DNA of 64,000 bases, from the NCBI GenBank assembly GCA_030760725.1, contig JASWHV010000011.1, positions 82,809,765 through 82,873,764 of the forward strand, written 5' to 3'. The DNA comes from Neostapfia colusana. Taxonomy: Eukaryota; Streptophyta; Magnoliopsida; Poales; Poaceae. This document shows, piece after piece, positions 45,701-58,513 of the stretch; within the stretch, counting starts at the first letter, position 1; every line of letters starts with the position of its first letter. Position numbers and translations under genes: made by a program. The notes under the pieces were generated by a model, which saw only the letters and a list, made by a program, of their open reading frames with translations, was not told where the DNA came from and made no database searches.

Positions 45701-46577
45701 AATCTGCCAACGGGCATAGAGAGATGCTCCGTGTGGGGAACCTCCTGCTCGTTTTGGTGCGACCGGTTCGACGTTTGGGCTGTTGGGTGAAAGGTTGTCC
45801 CGTACGACATCGAGTGAGCGTGTTGTGCAGCTCCACGGGTGGGCGTACGTGACGTGCTTTTTGGGTTTCCCTGCAGGTGTATATCGAGTCGATTCACCGT
45901 CCCTCGCGGTGAAGAGTACCACTTGGTCACTGAGTCGTGACGTAGATTAATGGATGAAACATGTTGATTCAATATTGCTGGTTGATATAATTGTATTGCT
46001 ACATGTGTGCCACCAAATACTGCTTACTAAATTTCAGATTTCATGAACTGTTAACTTGTTGCTAAAAGATGAACTAAGGATGAACTTGTAGTCGTGTCCT
46101 TTTGCTGAAATGTTACTATCCTATGTCCATTGTACCCCTCATGTAGAGTTTCATGCTTAGGTGAGTCGGTTAAGCCTTGCTGAGCCTTCGTGCTCACGGT
46201 TGCTGCTTAAGTGTTTTTCAGGTGAGGAGCCACCCACGGACTCGGAGTACGAGTCCACCGGCGAGGGTTACCCTCCATCGGGGACCACGGCTGAGTGGGA
46301 GCCGTACACGCCGCGCTGAGCTGAGGAGTGCAGCTAGTGTGGGTTGCCCTAGGGCTGGGCAACCACTTTTGCTAGATAGGCGGGCGTGAGTTGTATAAAA
46401 GAAACTTCCGCTGTGTAATAACAGACCCTAGCTTGTAACTGAGAAGTGTACTATTTTTGTACATTCAGTTTGTTTTCCCATGTAATATAATGTGTTCTTA
46501 TGACGTGTGCTGTCGGGTGTCGCATCGCGCGGCACCACCCTCTGCGATCCTGGATGAGCGGATTCCGGTTCGCCACA
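42766..46577 (+). repeat. 5' LTR of B
   Basis: Starts TGTAAGGGCC and ends CGCCACA. Mixed composition: a GC-rich part (about 43050-44400) is followed by an AT-rich part. It includes the 42-bp minisatellite at 44254-44385. ORF-like stretches have no recognisable protein and occur alike in the 3' LTR. Confidence 0.93.
44254..44385 (+). repeat. 42-bp minisatellite with CACGTG, B 5' LTR
   Basis: Nearly three copies of a 42-bp unit, GGTGTGCCGGACACCTCC then a G-box (ACACGTGT) and GGTATCCCC. The same block is present at about 53825-53945 in the 3' LTR. Confidence 0.85.
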
Positions 46578-46580
46578 GCC

Positions 46581-46592
46581 TGGTATCAGAGC
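46581..46592 (+). other. Primer binding site of B
   Basis: TGGTATCAGAGC three bases after the LTR end, a full match to the initiator Met-tRNA complement. Confidence 0.93.
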
Positions 46593-48420
46593 TGCGTTGG
46601 GGATAGCACAGTACTTAAGGACTACATTATGGGAAAACTTAGGTTACGGTGAGGAATCGGTAGCTGTCCAAGTAAGGACTATATTAGTATAGTTACTTAA
46701 AGTGGCAAATACTAACCTATGTGTTATAATTCTGAATCTTAATTATGTAACGACGCACCTACGCTCTGGTAAGTATGGTAAGGAACGCCACCGAAAGCGG
46801 TTCAATTTTGGTTAGCTCCCCTGACGAGGAACGTGGCTCAGGGATAGAGTCTCACAGCTTGGTGTGAGACGTCAATATGAACCTCTTGGACTCTTCATGT
46901 CCCTGAGTTCATATAAAACGCTGATCCCTAGCGTGCATTAGGCAAGTAAGTGGAGACCCCATCGCGTGGTCAGTAACGCGAGAGTGTGTTCGTCTGGAAA
47001 TAGCCCAGAAGGACATACGCAATGCTTGCCATCGGCGTGCCCTGCAGGCAGTAGGTGGTATCTGTTGGGTTGATAACATTCCCAACCGTGACGACCCGTT
47101 CATGACATACTCGGGTTCCCCGTCGTGTGGTGTTGAAACACGATCACGTATCTTGAGACGTGACCTAGCTCAAGGACGGCCGTATGGCAATGATACGGGC
47201 GTTTGTATTTACTTTCAAATATGAAACTGTCTGAAATGAATAACCATTGAGTGCACCATTATTGTGTGGTCTTCTGCAGGTACTAACCACGTAAGTATCC
47301 GTGTAGTAAACGTGTGCGAGAGACCGTTTAGTGCCACATTTGAGACGTATATGCCGGTAAAAATCCGGTTAGGATTTTCTTTTGTGAGGAACGTAGTACC
47401 GAGATATTATAGGCATATGCATGAGAATAATGATAACAAAGAATTAAAATCTATAGGTTCAACATTTAGGACCCTGGTTGGGTATAAGAATGGGATAGTG
47501 GAGCAGTATAGCCAAAAGTATGAAAAGCAGAGTGCTCTGTTTTGGGCAGCAAGGTTGCCGAACTTTAACAGAGCACAACTCATAGGTCTTTTAGCCCAGA
47601 GAGGTGTGCTATATAGTTCTGGAAAGGTATTGAAGTACTCTATAACTTTGTTATAGACTTCCAGAGCTGAAACACACCTTAAGGTGGCTGAAATCCCAGA
47701 GGAAGGTAAACTGTCCAGAACCAGGACAGAGTAAAACATTCTCTGAACTGTTCTGTTTTTCAAACATAACTCCCAGTAGAAAAATCAATAAAAGTGTCAT
47801 ATAATACCTCCTTAGAGAGAGTAGAAGATGTGTGACATCTTTGCAATTCAAAGATTCTGAAATTTCAGCACAGATTTAATGGAAATCAGGGTTGAAAACA
47901 GCCACTTCCAAGGGAGGTGCTGTTAAAATTCTTCCAGGAATTCTGTTGACTTTGAATTAGCATAACTTTTTAACCAAAGCTGATCTGAGGGAAAATGAGT
48001 ACTCGTTGTAAAGATACTGAAGTTAACTTTAACTTTGGTATTCAACTTGAGTCATGAAAATGCACAGAACCAGATCAAAATTTGGAATAGGTAGAAACTG
48101 GTCATTCTGACAGAAGAATGACAGTTGAACTCATTGGAGAGGGTGTTGTACCCTAAGGGTGCTATACGTGATGACAAAGCGATAGTAATATCTCATAGTG
48201 ACCAAACCCAGTTATAGTGAGCTTCCAAAGAGGGGGTTCATCAAGTTGGATTAAACTAACTTGTGTTTGGTCTGGTAATGGTGTAGCTTGTGCAAAGTTA
48301 TTACATTATCTACTTACGAGATATTTCGCATGTTTTGTTGTCATAATGTTTCTACGCCCAGTTCTATTGGACTGCATGCAAAATGTTGCGGGACTGATGT
48401 TTAATGTCGTGTGGTTGCAG
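46593..48420 (+). other. 5' leader of B
   Basis: About 1.8 kb between the primer site and the gag ATG. It has short open frames (such as 47264-47656) without recognisable protein. It ends GTGGTTGCAG immediately before the ATG, which could be a splice acceptor. No other feature is seen. Confidence 0.65.
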
Positions 48421-49355
48421 ATGGTTCGTACTAGGACCACGCACGAGGTTGGTAGCTCTAGCCAACAGGGAGGTGATGACTCCCAGCCACCGGCCTACGA
48501 CAGCACCCCGCAGCAGCAGCCACCACCGCCGCCCCCGCTTACTCTAGCGGATGTGATAGCGGCATTGGTGGGAGGTCGTGAGGAGCAACCCGACCTGCTC
48601 CGCACGATCGTGCAGAATACGTCCCAGGCGGGGGGACGTCAAGATACAGGGCCTCGGGAGCCCCGTGATGTGTCGTACTCGGATTTCATGAGTACGCACC
48701 CTCCAGTGTTCACCGAAGCTGAGGAACCACTGGAGGCGGATAACTGGCTGCGGACCATCGAGTCCAAGTTCGGGCTGCTCCAATGTACGGAGCGGCAGAA
48801 GACCCTGTTTGCAGCACAGCAGCTCCACGGTGCCGCTGGTGCGTGGTGGACGAACTATGTCGCCTCACGTCCGGCTGGCCATGCCGTGGAATGGCAAGAG
48901 TTCCGAGAGGCGTTCCGCGCCTACCACATTCCTCCCGGAATAATGAAGAGGAAGTGTCAAGAATTCTTGGAGCTGAAGCAGGGCGGGAGGAGTACCCACG
49001 ACTACCCCCGTGCCTTCAACCATCTGGCGCAGTATGCGTCAGACTATTCTCCACGGAGGAGAAGAAGAGGGAGCACTTCTATCGGGGGTTACACCCCGAA
49101 ATGAAGACCCATCTCGTACAGTGGAACCGCGGCACATTCAACGACTTAGTCAATGCCGCGATCATGCAAGAGGATGCTCAGCGGGAGTTGGCAGCTGAGC
49201 AGCGGAAGCGCAGCGCTCCACCCAGAGGTGGGAGTGGCGCTCCCCAGAAGTACCGTATGGTGTATCGGACACCATCCGGGCAGCAGTGGCAAACACCGGC
49301 GTGACCGCAACGGTTCGGGGGACGTCCCTTTCGGGCACCTCCGTTCCGTCCGCCG
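48421..49355 (+). pseudogene. B gag remnant
   Basis: Gag of a Tekay-type element from the ATG at 48421 (MVRTRTTHEVGSSSQQGG). It contains a Gln/Pro-rich N-terminus and a retrotransposon Gag domain (WLRTIESKF, AGAWWTNYV, EWQEFREAF). The frame shifts near 49040-49060. The second frame (EEKKREHFYRGLHPEMK...DAQRELAAEQRKR) runs to a TGA at 49302-49304, after which the same frame carries on into the zinc knuckle and pol. An upstream in-frame ATG at 48217 lies in the leader and is not the likely start. Confidence 0.85.
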
Positions 49356-52269
49356 ATGCCACCACCAAGACAGCAACAGCAACAGCAGCAGCAGACGGTA
49401 CCCCGGGCGTTTCCACCGCCACAACGCGCCCCGGGATTCCGTCCACCGATCAGCGGGGGACCGCCCCATTTCACCTGCTTCACGTGTGGCCAGGCGGGCC
49501 ACTTCGCGAAGGACTGTCCCCAGGGGCAGCAGAGCAGCGGGCAGGCCCAGCTCCAGGGCAGTGCTCGAGGCCGACCTCCGGTGAAGAAGGTTGGTCAGCG
49601 GAGTGGAGGCGTCCGCAACCTCGACAATGAGGACGCCCCAGAGGGAGACAACGTGCTGGCGGGTACGTTTACTCTCAACCATCAAGCCATTGTCATACTT
49701 TTTGATTCTGGTGCAACCCACAACTTTATAAGTGCATCGTACGTGGTTAAGCATCAGCTGGAAGCCTTTCCAACCGAGTGTTCGTATATGATCTTCTCAC
49801 CGGGAGGAAAGATTTCAGCAACGATGATGGTTCCAAAAGCACCACTGTGCTTAGGTGGGAAGATATATCCCACCACTATGATTATCCTAGGGGAGCGGAA
49901 GATTGATGCAATCTTGGGAATGTCATGGCTAAGCTACCATGGAGCTGTCCTGGAAACACTATCACGGACGGTTCACCTCAACTCCCCATTACACCGTCTG
50001 CAGTCCCTCCTATTAGATAATCCAGTCAGAGAGGTTTCAGCGATCAATAGTGCTGAGGCTCTCAAGTTAGAAGACATCCCCGTAGTCCGGGAGTATCCCG
50101 ACGTGTTCCCGGATGATCTACCGGGTATGCCACCTAAGCGGGATGTCGAGTTCAAGATTGAGCTTGCACCCGGGACTACACCCATATCACGGATACCATA
50201 CAAGATGGCTCCAAATGAGCTGGCGGAACTGAAAGAACAGCTCAATGATCTGTTGAGCAAGGGTTTCATTAGGACGAGTTCCTCGCCTTGGGGATGCTCG
50301 GCGCTATTCGTAAAAAAGAAGGATGAAACCCTGAGGCTGTGTGTGGATTACCGGCCGCTCAATGCCGTCACCATCAAGAATAAGTACCCACTGCCCCGCA
50401 TCGACATATTGTTTGATCAACTTGTGGGTGCAAGTGTGTTCTCCAAGATGGACCTTCGCTCTGGATATCACCAGATAAAGATCCAGGCGGAGGATATCCC
50501 GAAGACGACCTTCTCAACGAGATATGGATTATATGAATATCTCGTCATGTCCTTTGGTCTCACAAACACTCCAGCCCATTTCATGTATCTCATGAATTCG
50601 GTGTTCATGCCGGAGCTGGACAAGTTCGTGGTAGTGTTTATCGACGATATCTTGGTGTACTCCAAGACAGAAGCTGAACATGCCGAACACTTGCGGGTCG
50701 TTCTTCAACGATTGCGAGACCACAAGCTCTACGCCAAGTTCAGCAAGTGCGAGTTTTGGATCAGCCAAGTGCCATTCTTGGGACATATCATCTCAGCTGA
50801 AGGCATTGCGGTTGACCCAAGCAAAATAGAGCAAGTGCTGAAATGGAAAGCTCCCACTTCAGTTCATGAAGTCAGAAGCTTCCTCGGGTTGGCGGGATAC
50901 TACCGGAGATTCATTCCAAGTTTCTCCAAGCTCGCTAAGCCGATGACAGAGTTGCTGAAGAAAGGGACGAAATATGTTTGGAACACGGCGTGTGAAGGAG
51001 CTTTCCGAGCATTGGTGAAGCATCTCACCACAGCCCCGGTCTTAGCTCAGCCGGATACAACAAAGCCCTTCGACGTGTATTGTGACGCGTCCGGTATTGG
51101 GCTCGGCTGCGTGTTGATGCAGGAAGGACGTGTGGTCGCTTATGGCTCACGCCAACTTTGGAACCATGAGCAGCATTATCCCACTCATGACCTTGAGCTT
51201 GCTGCAGTGGTTTTGGCGCTGAAAATGTGGAGGCACTACCCCTAACAGCCAACAAGCATGATTCTATATGGGTGATCATTGACCGACTGACCAAGTCAGC
51301 TCACTTCATTCCTGCGCATACACATTTCCATGCCAACCGATACGCGGAGTTATACATTGCCAGGATTCTATGCCTGCATGGTGTACCCAAGATCATAGTC
51401 TCAGACCGAGGTGCATTGTTTGTATCTCGCTTTTGGGAGCAGTTGCACGCTGCTTTGGGTACTAAACTGATTAGGAGCTCCGCCTACCACCGTCAGACAG
51501 ATGGCCAGACAGAGAGGGTGAATCAAGTTCTGGAGGACATGTTAAGAGCATGTGCCATCCACCATGGTAGGAACTGGGACAATCACCTACCATTGGCGGA
51601 ATTCTCGTACAACAACGGCTATCAGGCGAGTATCAAGATGGCACCCTACGAAGCTCTCTACGGTCGCAAGTGCCGCACCCCATTAAATTGGTGCGAGTCC
51701 GGTGAAAGGGTCACATTCGGGGTTGATGTGGTGAACGACGCCGAAGAGCGCGTTCGGACAATTCAAGCCAATTTAAAAGCCGCCCAATCCCGGCAGAAGA
51801 GCTACGCTGATAAGAGGTGTAGACCGTTGCACTTCGACGTTGGGGAACACGTGTACCTCCGCGTGTCTCCGATGAAGGGCGTGCACCGGTTCGGTGTGAA
51901 GGGGAAGCTCGCTCCCGTTTTATTGGACCCTACGCTATCACCGAGCAGTGTGGACCAGCGGCGTATCGATTAGAACTACCGGCATCTCTTGCTGGTGTCC
52001 ATGATATTTTCCATGTTTCGCAACTGCGAAAATGTTTGAAGCATACAGCTGCTGTTCCTACCGAAGACATCGGCGAGTTGAAACCGGATTTAACATATGA
52101 TGAGTATCCGGTGGAAATCCTTGATGAGAAAGCCCGAACCACGCGTAGCAGAACGTTGTGGTTCTACAAGATCCTCTGGAGTAACCACACTGTGGAAGAA
52201 GCGACGTGGGAGAGCGAGGAATTCCTTCGTTCAAATTACCCGGAGTTCATGGCTTCTCAACACGAGTAA
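49356..52269 (+). pseudogene. B pol remnant with chromodomain, internal deletion
   Basis: Parts in order: CCHC knuckle CFTCGQAGHFAKDC (near 49476-49517), protease FDSGATHNFI (near 49699), reverse transcriptase with FIDDILVYS (near 50639), and RNase H (CDASGIGLG, YGSRQLWNHEQHY), broken at ALKMWRHY (about 51238). It then jumps to integrase core sequence LTANKHDSIWVIIDRLTKSAHFIP. The end of RNase H and the integrase zinc region are missing, and the remaining core follows in another frame (51227-51973). A one-base loss near 51917 shifts the frame again. The last part (52036-52269) is a chromodomain: YPVEILDEK, LWFYKILW, EEATWESEEFL. That domain reads histone marks and steers integration in chromoviruses. 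Confidence 0.9.
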
Positions 52270-52322
52270 GTCCCTACTACAGCGCTATCTCTTCTTTTGT
52301 AATCTCGGGACGAGATTCTTTT

Positions 52323-52334
52323 AAGGGGGGAGGA
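52323..52334 (+). other. Polypurine tract of B
   Basis: AAGGGGGGAGGA directly before the 3' LTR start at 52335. Confidence 0.9.
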
Positions 52335-55300
52335 TGTAAGGGCCTCAGTTTTGGCACACATTTGAAGTGTTCATCGCCACACCACACCAATTTTCACTCC
52401 ATCCGGAGTTGATCTTGACATGAGCTAAGTGAGACGAATTCAAACTTTATTTGAATTCAAAACTAAACTGGTGCTGAAATTCACTCAAACCGAACCCAAT
52501 TTGAATTCTATTCGATTCAAATGGCTCAGGGGTGAATAATTTGAATCACCAGGGGTATTATGGGGCTCACTGTTCACAACAGTGATTAGGAGTAAATTTC
52601 AGAGGTTAAAACCCCGGGTGGGACCCACATGTCATAGAGGGGAGAAGGAGAAACTTGCACCCAAAGTCAGAGTCTCGGTGGGAAATCCCACTGAGCAGCT
52701 GTCGGCTGTGCCACCGAGCAGCTACCGGCGCCACCAGCTGCTTCCCTCTCCGCGCGCTGGCGCCCAGGGCGACTGGCTCGTGCCCCCACGCGACCGGCAC
52801 CGCCTCAGCCGAGCAGGAGTCGGCCGGCTTTATCTTCTCGCGGGCAAACCCGAGCAGCGGCATTGTTTCTCGCCGCAGCTCTCTGCTCAATCGGGAAAAC
52901 CAGTAAAACCATCTCCTCCTTCGTCCCTGAGCTGCTAGACAGCCACCTGAGCTCGCACTCCACCTCTCCATCGCCAGAAACCTCGAGCTCCGACCTCCTT
53001 TGCCCAAAGACGATCGCCACCGCGGCGACCTAGCCTCAGCCGAGAGTCAGGCGCCCGTGGGCAGCGTTCCACAGGCGTTTTCACGGTCCAGCGAGAGAGG
53101 CAACAGGAGCGCGCGATCACCGTGCGGCTCTCCTCCATGTTTGGAAGCCAACCGTGAAGAATCAGCAGAGAATTTCTAGTTTTTGCTCCGGCGACCGTAA
53201 CCCAAGCTTCCGGTACGGTTTCTTTAAATTCTCGCTCTATGATCTTTCGGAGGTCATCAAATCTTGCACGTAGACGCTGGACTAGCCGGCGATCAAGTTC
53301 TTTCTGCATCCGTAGCGTGAAACTGTCTAGGAGTGACGAATTTCAAGCTCGATCGAGGGCGGTCATGGCGGGCACGATCGGTCACACGGTGCCGACCAAC
53401 TTGCCGCCATCCCTGAACCCTTTCGACACTTTGTCGAGCTTCCTAGAGGTACACTGATGCTGTAGGGCCGTTTGTTCGAGGTGTTGGCGGGTTTAGAAAC
53501 CACGGTCGACGGTGTCGAACCTCAACCGAGGCTGCGGCACGTCGCCGAGCTATTTCCGGTCACCCCCAGCCCGACCTGACACCACCGACGTGTTCCTCGA
53601 CGTCGACAACCCCCTGGCGGCGAGTTTCAGCCCCTGGGAGGTCCGGCAGCGGCGAGCCGGCGAGCCCCGAGTCCACTCCGGCGAGGTCGGCGGCGCGGGC
53701 GTGAGAGAACGGCGGGAGGAAGACGAAGCCGGCTGGCCCACGTGTCAGCGGCTGAAGAATTTAAACCGGGATCGGGTGTGGCCGGGGATCGGCTGTGCTG
53801 GCGCGCAAAATACCCTGTGAGCTCCGGTGTGCCGGACACCTCTGCGCTCGACACGTGTGGTATCTCCGGTGTGCCGGACACTTCCGCGCTCGACACGTGT
53901 GGTATCCCCGGTGTGCCGGACACCTCCGCGCTTGACACGTGTCCCCGCAGGCCCCGAGAGTTTAAACTTTTTTCCCGATTTTCAGGATTCTTCCAAACTT
54001 CAAATCCTCATAACTTTTGCTAGAAAGCTCCAAATCGAGTGAACCAAATTTGGTTGGATTTAGCTCTCTGAGCACTTTCCAGCAATACCAAATTCAGCTC
54101 ATAAAAGTGAATAGTTTTCCAGAATTAAATCCCTAAAGTTTAAACTGTTGGGAATTTTATCTGGAGAACTACTTTAGGAAAAATTCTGAAGTTTGGCTGA
54201 AAGGTTCATTGGAAAATCACTGAGTCCCAGTAAAATTTTCAGACTCATCCAAGTTTATTTAGTTACCCTAATTGGGTGATTAAGGGAACTGCCCAGAGAA
54301 AATAGAAAAGTGTACAGAAACATTTTTCAGATTTTCTCCAATCTTAATTAGGACATAACTTTCTGAAGAATTCTTCAAATGACATGAAACCAACTCCATT
54401 AGAACCATCCTAAATTCTAGTTTCCAGAAAGTAATGGTGGGAGCCATGAAAAACCCTGGAATTACTTAGAGGCTCAATTATTGACCAAAGAGGCTTTTAT
54501 TTGTACAAGATTCAATTGAACTTTGTTTCAAATAAAACTTGGTCACAACTCTGGTTAGGACCTTACTAATCCACCATAAAAATCTCAGAACCCAAAGGGG
54601 AGGGCTAACTAGAGTTATTAGCAATTATGTATTTAAGTTCACACATTTGCATTTAAATTTACATGTAGTATTGTATTCAACGTATAGCCATTGGAGAAGA
54701 GACCCCGGAAGTGCTGGATTTCCTTCTTCCGGACGAAGAACTAACTACTGACCAGCAGCAACAAGGCAAGCCCCGGTTTGCATTAACCCTTTTATAAGTC
54801 TTACTTTGTTTACATGTGTCATATGAAGTATGATTGTGCATTAGGTATAGGATGAATAATACCCCACTTGCATAACCAAAGGTTTCCTAAAAGAGTGAGG
54901 GTAGTGTCTAAGACCTCGAGTAGACAGGCTATGCTTAATGTTCCATAGGATTTTGGTACAAGTCGAGTAGTTAGAATCTACTCGCGAGATAGGCTTGGGA
55001 CGCACGGGTTCGGTTGAGTGATGTGAGATCACTTTAGTAATGAAAATGAGACTAGGCAGGGGCTAGGGCGCAGCAAGAGAGAGTCTTGGGTGCGCAGCCC
55101 TGTCCGTGTCGATTGAGGACCGATCCGTGTGCGGCCCATGCTGATCAAGTTTGAACGTACCGAAGGCATATCGGATATATGGGCCCCGATAAACCGATGT
55201 AGCCTAAACCTCCGGGCGCCGAGGCATAACGCACCGATTTATAGGTGTAGGCTAAGGGCAGCAAGGTGGAAATCTGCCAACGGGCATAGAGAGATGCTCT

Positions 55301-56144
55301 GTGTGGGGAACCTCCTGCTCGTTTCGGTGCGACCGGTTTGACGTTTGGGCTGTTGGGTGAAAGGTTGTCCCGTACGACATCGAGTGAGCGTGCTGTGCAG
55401 CTCCACGGGTGGGCGTACGTGACGTGCTCTTTGGGTTTCCCTGCAGGTGTATATCGAGTCGATTCACCGTCCCTCACGGTGAAGAGTACCACTTGGTCAC
55501 TGAGTCATGACGTAGATTAATGGATGAAACATGTTGATTCAATATTGCTGGTTGATATAATTGTATTGCTACATGTGTGCCACCAAATACTGCTTACTAA
55601 ATTTCCGATTTCATGAACTGTTAACTTGTTGCTAAAAGATGAACTAAGGATGAACTTGTAGGCGTGTCCTTTTGCTGAAATGTTACTATCTTATGTCCAT
55701 TGTACCCCTCATGTAGAGTTTCATGCTTAGGTGAGTCGGTTAAGCCTTGCTGAGCCTTCGTGCTCACGGTTGCTGCTTAAGTGTTTTTCAGGTGAGAAGC
55801 CACCCACGGACTAGGAGTACGAGTCCACCGGCGAGGGTTACCCTCCGTCGGGGACCACGGCTGAGTGGGAGCCGTACACGCCGTGCTGAGCTGAGTGCAG
55901 CTAGTGTGGGTTGCCCTAGGGCTGGGCAACCACTTTTGCTAGATAGGCGGGCGTGAGTTGTATAAAAGAAACTTCCGTTGTGTAATAACAGACCCTAACT
56001 TGTAACTGAGAAGTGTACTATTTTTGTACATTCAGTTTGTTTTCCCATGTAATATAATGTGTTCTTATGACGTGTGCTGTCGGGTGTCGTATCGCGCGGC
56101 ACCACCCTCTGCGATCCTGGATAAGCGGATTCCGGTCCGCCACA
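52335..56144 (+). repeat. 3' LTR of B
   Basis: 3810 bp, TGTAAGGGCC to CGCCACA, aligning end to end with 42766-46577 with scattered substitutions and a few one-base indels. It is followed by the duplication cacac at 56145-56149. Confidence 0.93.
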
Positions 56145-57584
56145 CACACGTCCTTCTTGCATCAACACGCAGCCGAGCCCGATACCTGACGCATCATAAT
56201 ACACATCGAAGGGCTTGGTCGTATCCGGTTGAGCTAATACCGGGGCTGTTGTGAGATGCTTTACCAATGCTTAGAACACTTCTTCACATGCTGAGTTCCA
56301 TTTTATTCCCTTCTTCAGTAATTCTATCATCGGCTTAGCAAGCTTGGAGAAGTTTGGAATAAATCTTCGGTAATATCCCATTAAACCGAGAAAGCTTCTG
56401 ACTTCATGGACAGAAGTATGTGCTTTCCATTTCAGCACTTGCTCAATTTTGCTTGGATCAACCGCAATGCCTTCCGCTGAGATGATATGTCCCAAAAATG
56501 GCACTTGGCTGATCCAAAACTAGCATTTGCTGAACTTGGTATAGAGCTTATGGTCCCGCAATCGTTGAAGAACCATCCTCAAGTGTTCGGCGTGTTCTGC
56601 TTCTATCTTGGAGTACACCAAGATATCATCAATGAACACCATAATGAACTTGTCCAGCTCCGGCATGAACACCGAGTTCATGAGATACATGAAATGTGCC
56701 GGAGCATTAGTGAGACCAAAAGACATGACGATATATTCGTATAAGCCATATCTCGTCGAGAAGGTCGTCTTCAGGATATCCTCCGCCTGGATTTTATTTG
56801 ATGATACCCGGAGCGAAGGTCCATCTTAGAGAACACACTGGCACCCACAAGCTGATCAAACAGAATGTCAATACGGGGCAGTGGGTATTTGTTCTTGATG
56901 GTGGCGACGTTGAGCGGCCGGTAATTCACACACAACCTTAAGATTTCATCCTTCTTCTTAACGAACAGCGCCGAGCATCCTCAAGGTGAGGAACTCGGTC
57001 TAATGAAACCCTTGCTCGTTCGGAGCCATTTTGTATGATCTCCGTGATATGGGGGTAGTCCCGGGTGCAAGTTCTATCTTGAACTCCAGGGCACACGTCG
57101 AGATACTCTCGGACTACAGGGCTGTTCTCTAACTTGGAAGCATCAGTAGTATAGGCGGCTGAAACTTCCGTGACTGGATCGTCTAGTATGAGGGACTGCG
57201 GACGGTGTACTGGGGAGTTGAGGTGAACCGTCCGTGATAATGTGTCTAGGACAGCGTCATGGTAACTTAGCCATGACATCGCTAAGATTGCATCAATCTT
57301 CTGCCCCTCAAAAATAATCATAGTAGTAAGATATATCTTCCCACCTAAGCACAGTGGTGCTTTCGGAAGCATCATAGTTGTTGAAATCTTCCCTCCCGGT
57401 GAGCAGATCATATAAGAGCACTTGGTTAGAAAGAGTTCCAGTTGATTCTTAACCACATATGATACACTTATGAAGTTGTGGGTTGCACTAGAATCAAATA
57501 ATATGATGATTGCTTGATCGTTTGGAGTGAACGTACCCGCCAGCATATTTTCTCCCTCCGAGGCGTCCTCATTGTCGAGGTTGC
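56145..57584 (-). pseudogene. B' protease to RNase H fragment (Tekay-type)
   Basis: Reverse-strand remnant homologous to pol of B (about 49610-51130). Visible on the reverse strand: NLDNEDASEGEN, protease FDSSATHNFI (the catalytic DSG is changed to DSS), reverse transcriptase LTNAPAHFMYLMNS and FIDDILVYS (near 56630), LGLMGYYRRFIPNF, and RNase H start CDASGIGLG changed to YDASGIGLG. Stops and frameshifts split it (for example near 56940-57060, 56800 and 56505). It begins at 57584 exactly at the LTR end of A4 and ends at the B insertion, continuing at 42765. Confidence 0.88.
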
Positions 57585-58513
57585 TGATGAACCAAACGGG
57601 TACGGGGGACGCCCTATCTTTCGATGAGAGATGTTGGTAATGAACGAATTTGGTGGAGGCCGACGTTGGCTGCCCGACTACCACAACCAGAATGGTGTGG
57701 CGCCTTGAGCGACAGTTACACCGTCTCTTGGTAACTACGATTTGGGTGGAGGTCGACGTTGTGCTACCCGACTACAACAACCACAAGGATGTTGCGCCTT
57801 AGTGATAGTTACACCGGCTCCTGTTGTTGCTGTACTTGCCGTGCCAATAACAGCCTTGAACCTGCAAGCAATCGAAGACCAAGCAAGAACAAGATAACAA
57901 GCAAACACTCACGGGTGTGAAAAAGTTGGGGTTCTGATTCAAGTAATCGGAAGGTCTCGTCGACACTTGCGTTACAAGGAAGTAGCAATGGCTAAACTTA
58001 CCGAAAACAAAACCCGCCCTGTCAAGGAGCTCTTGGACTACTTAAATAGGGGAGCGAAGAGGGAAATTCGTCCAGCAACAAAGTTAGGACGTGATCTCCC
58101 TTATTCCCTTTCTTTTTCTGTGATAGACTACCATTTAATAGGGAAAGAAAGAGGGAAACCCATCCAGCAGCAAGGCAGGATATGATTTCCTCTATTTCTT
58201 TCCTTATTATAGCACATCTATCTTTAAATGGGGGAAGAAAGAGGGAATTTCGTCCAAGTTGGACGAGATTTCCCTTATTCCTTTCCTTATTTGTCTAAAT
58301 CTCTCTTTATTACATGGCCCCAGCCTCAAGATTTCCCCTCGGGTGGAGCAGCCTTTATTGCATTAATCCCTCCATCACTCCTAGCTGGATCAATTCCCAA
58401 GCACCTGATAATTAAGTTGACGTGCACGAGCGCGTGTCATTGGACCTTGATTAGCTTAGAGTGGTGAAAGGGTTGGTGTTGTGATTGTATCAACGGTAGC
58501 GATGTCCGCATCA
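57585..58513 (-). repeat. 3' LTR L5 of A4
   Basis: 929 bp, TGATGCGG (58513) to TTCATCA (57585) on the reverse strand. It lacks the 83-nt segment found in L1. The polypurine tract CAAGAAGGGGAGGA lies at 58514-58527. Confidence 0.9.

Larger units (their letters stand above)
42766..56144 (+). mobile_element. Tekay-type chromovirus element B
   Basis: A 13.4-kb forward gypsy element. LTRs are 42766-46577 (3812 bp) and 52335-56144 (3810 bp), similar to within a few per cent. It has a Met primer binding site at 46581, a polypurine tract at 52323 and a cacac target duplication (42761-42765 and 56145-56149). Very long LTRs plus a C-terminal chromodomain point to the Tekay/Del clade. Pol lacks part of RNase H and integrase, so it is non-autonomous. 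It is inserted in an RNase H codon of the related reverse element B'. Confidence 0.93.

Noticed and set aside
47264..47656. 130-codon frame in the B leader
   Set aside because: No recognisable domain, and it lies between primer site and gag where long non-coding leaders are usual. It cannot be compared with a second copy here.
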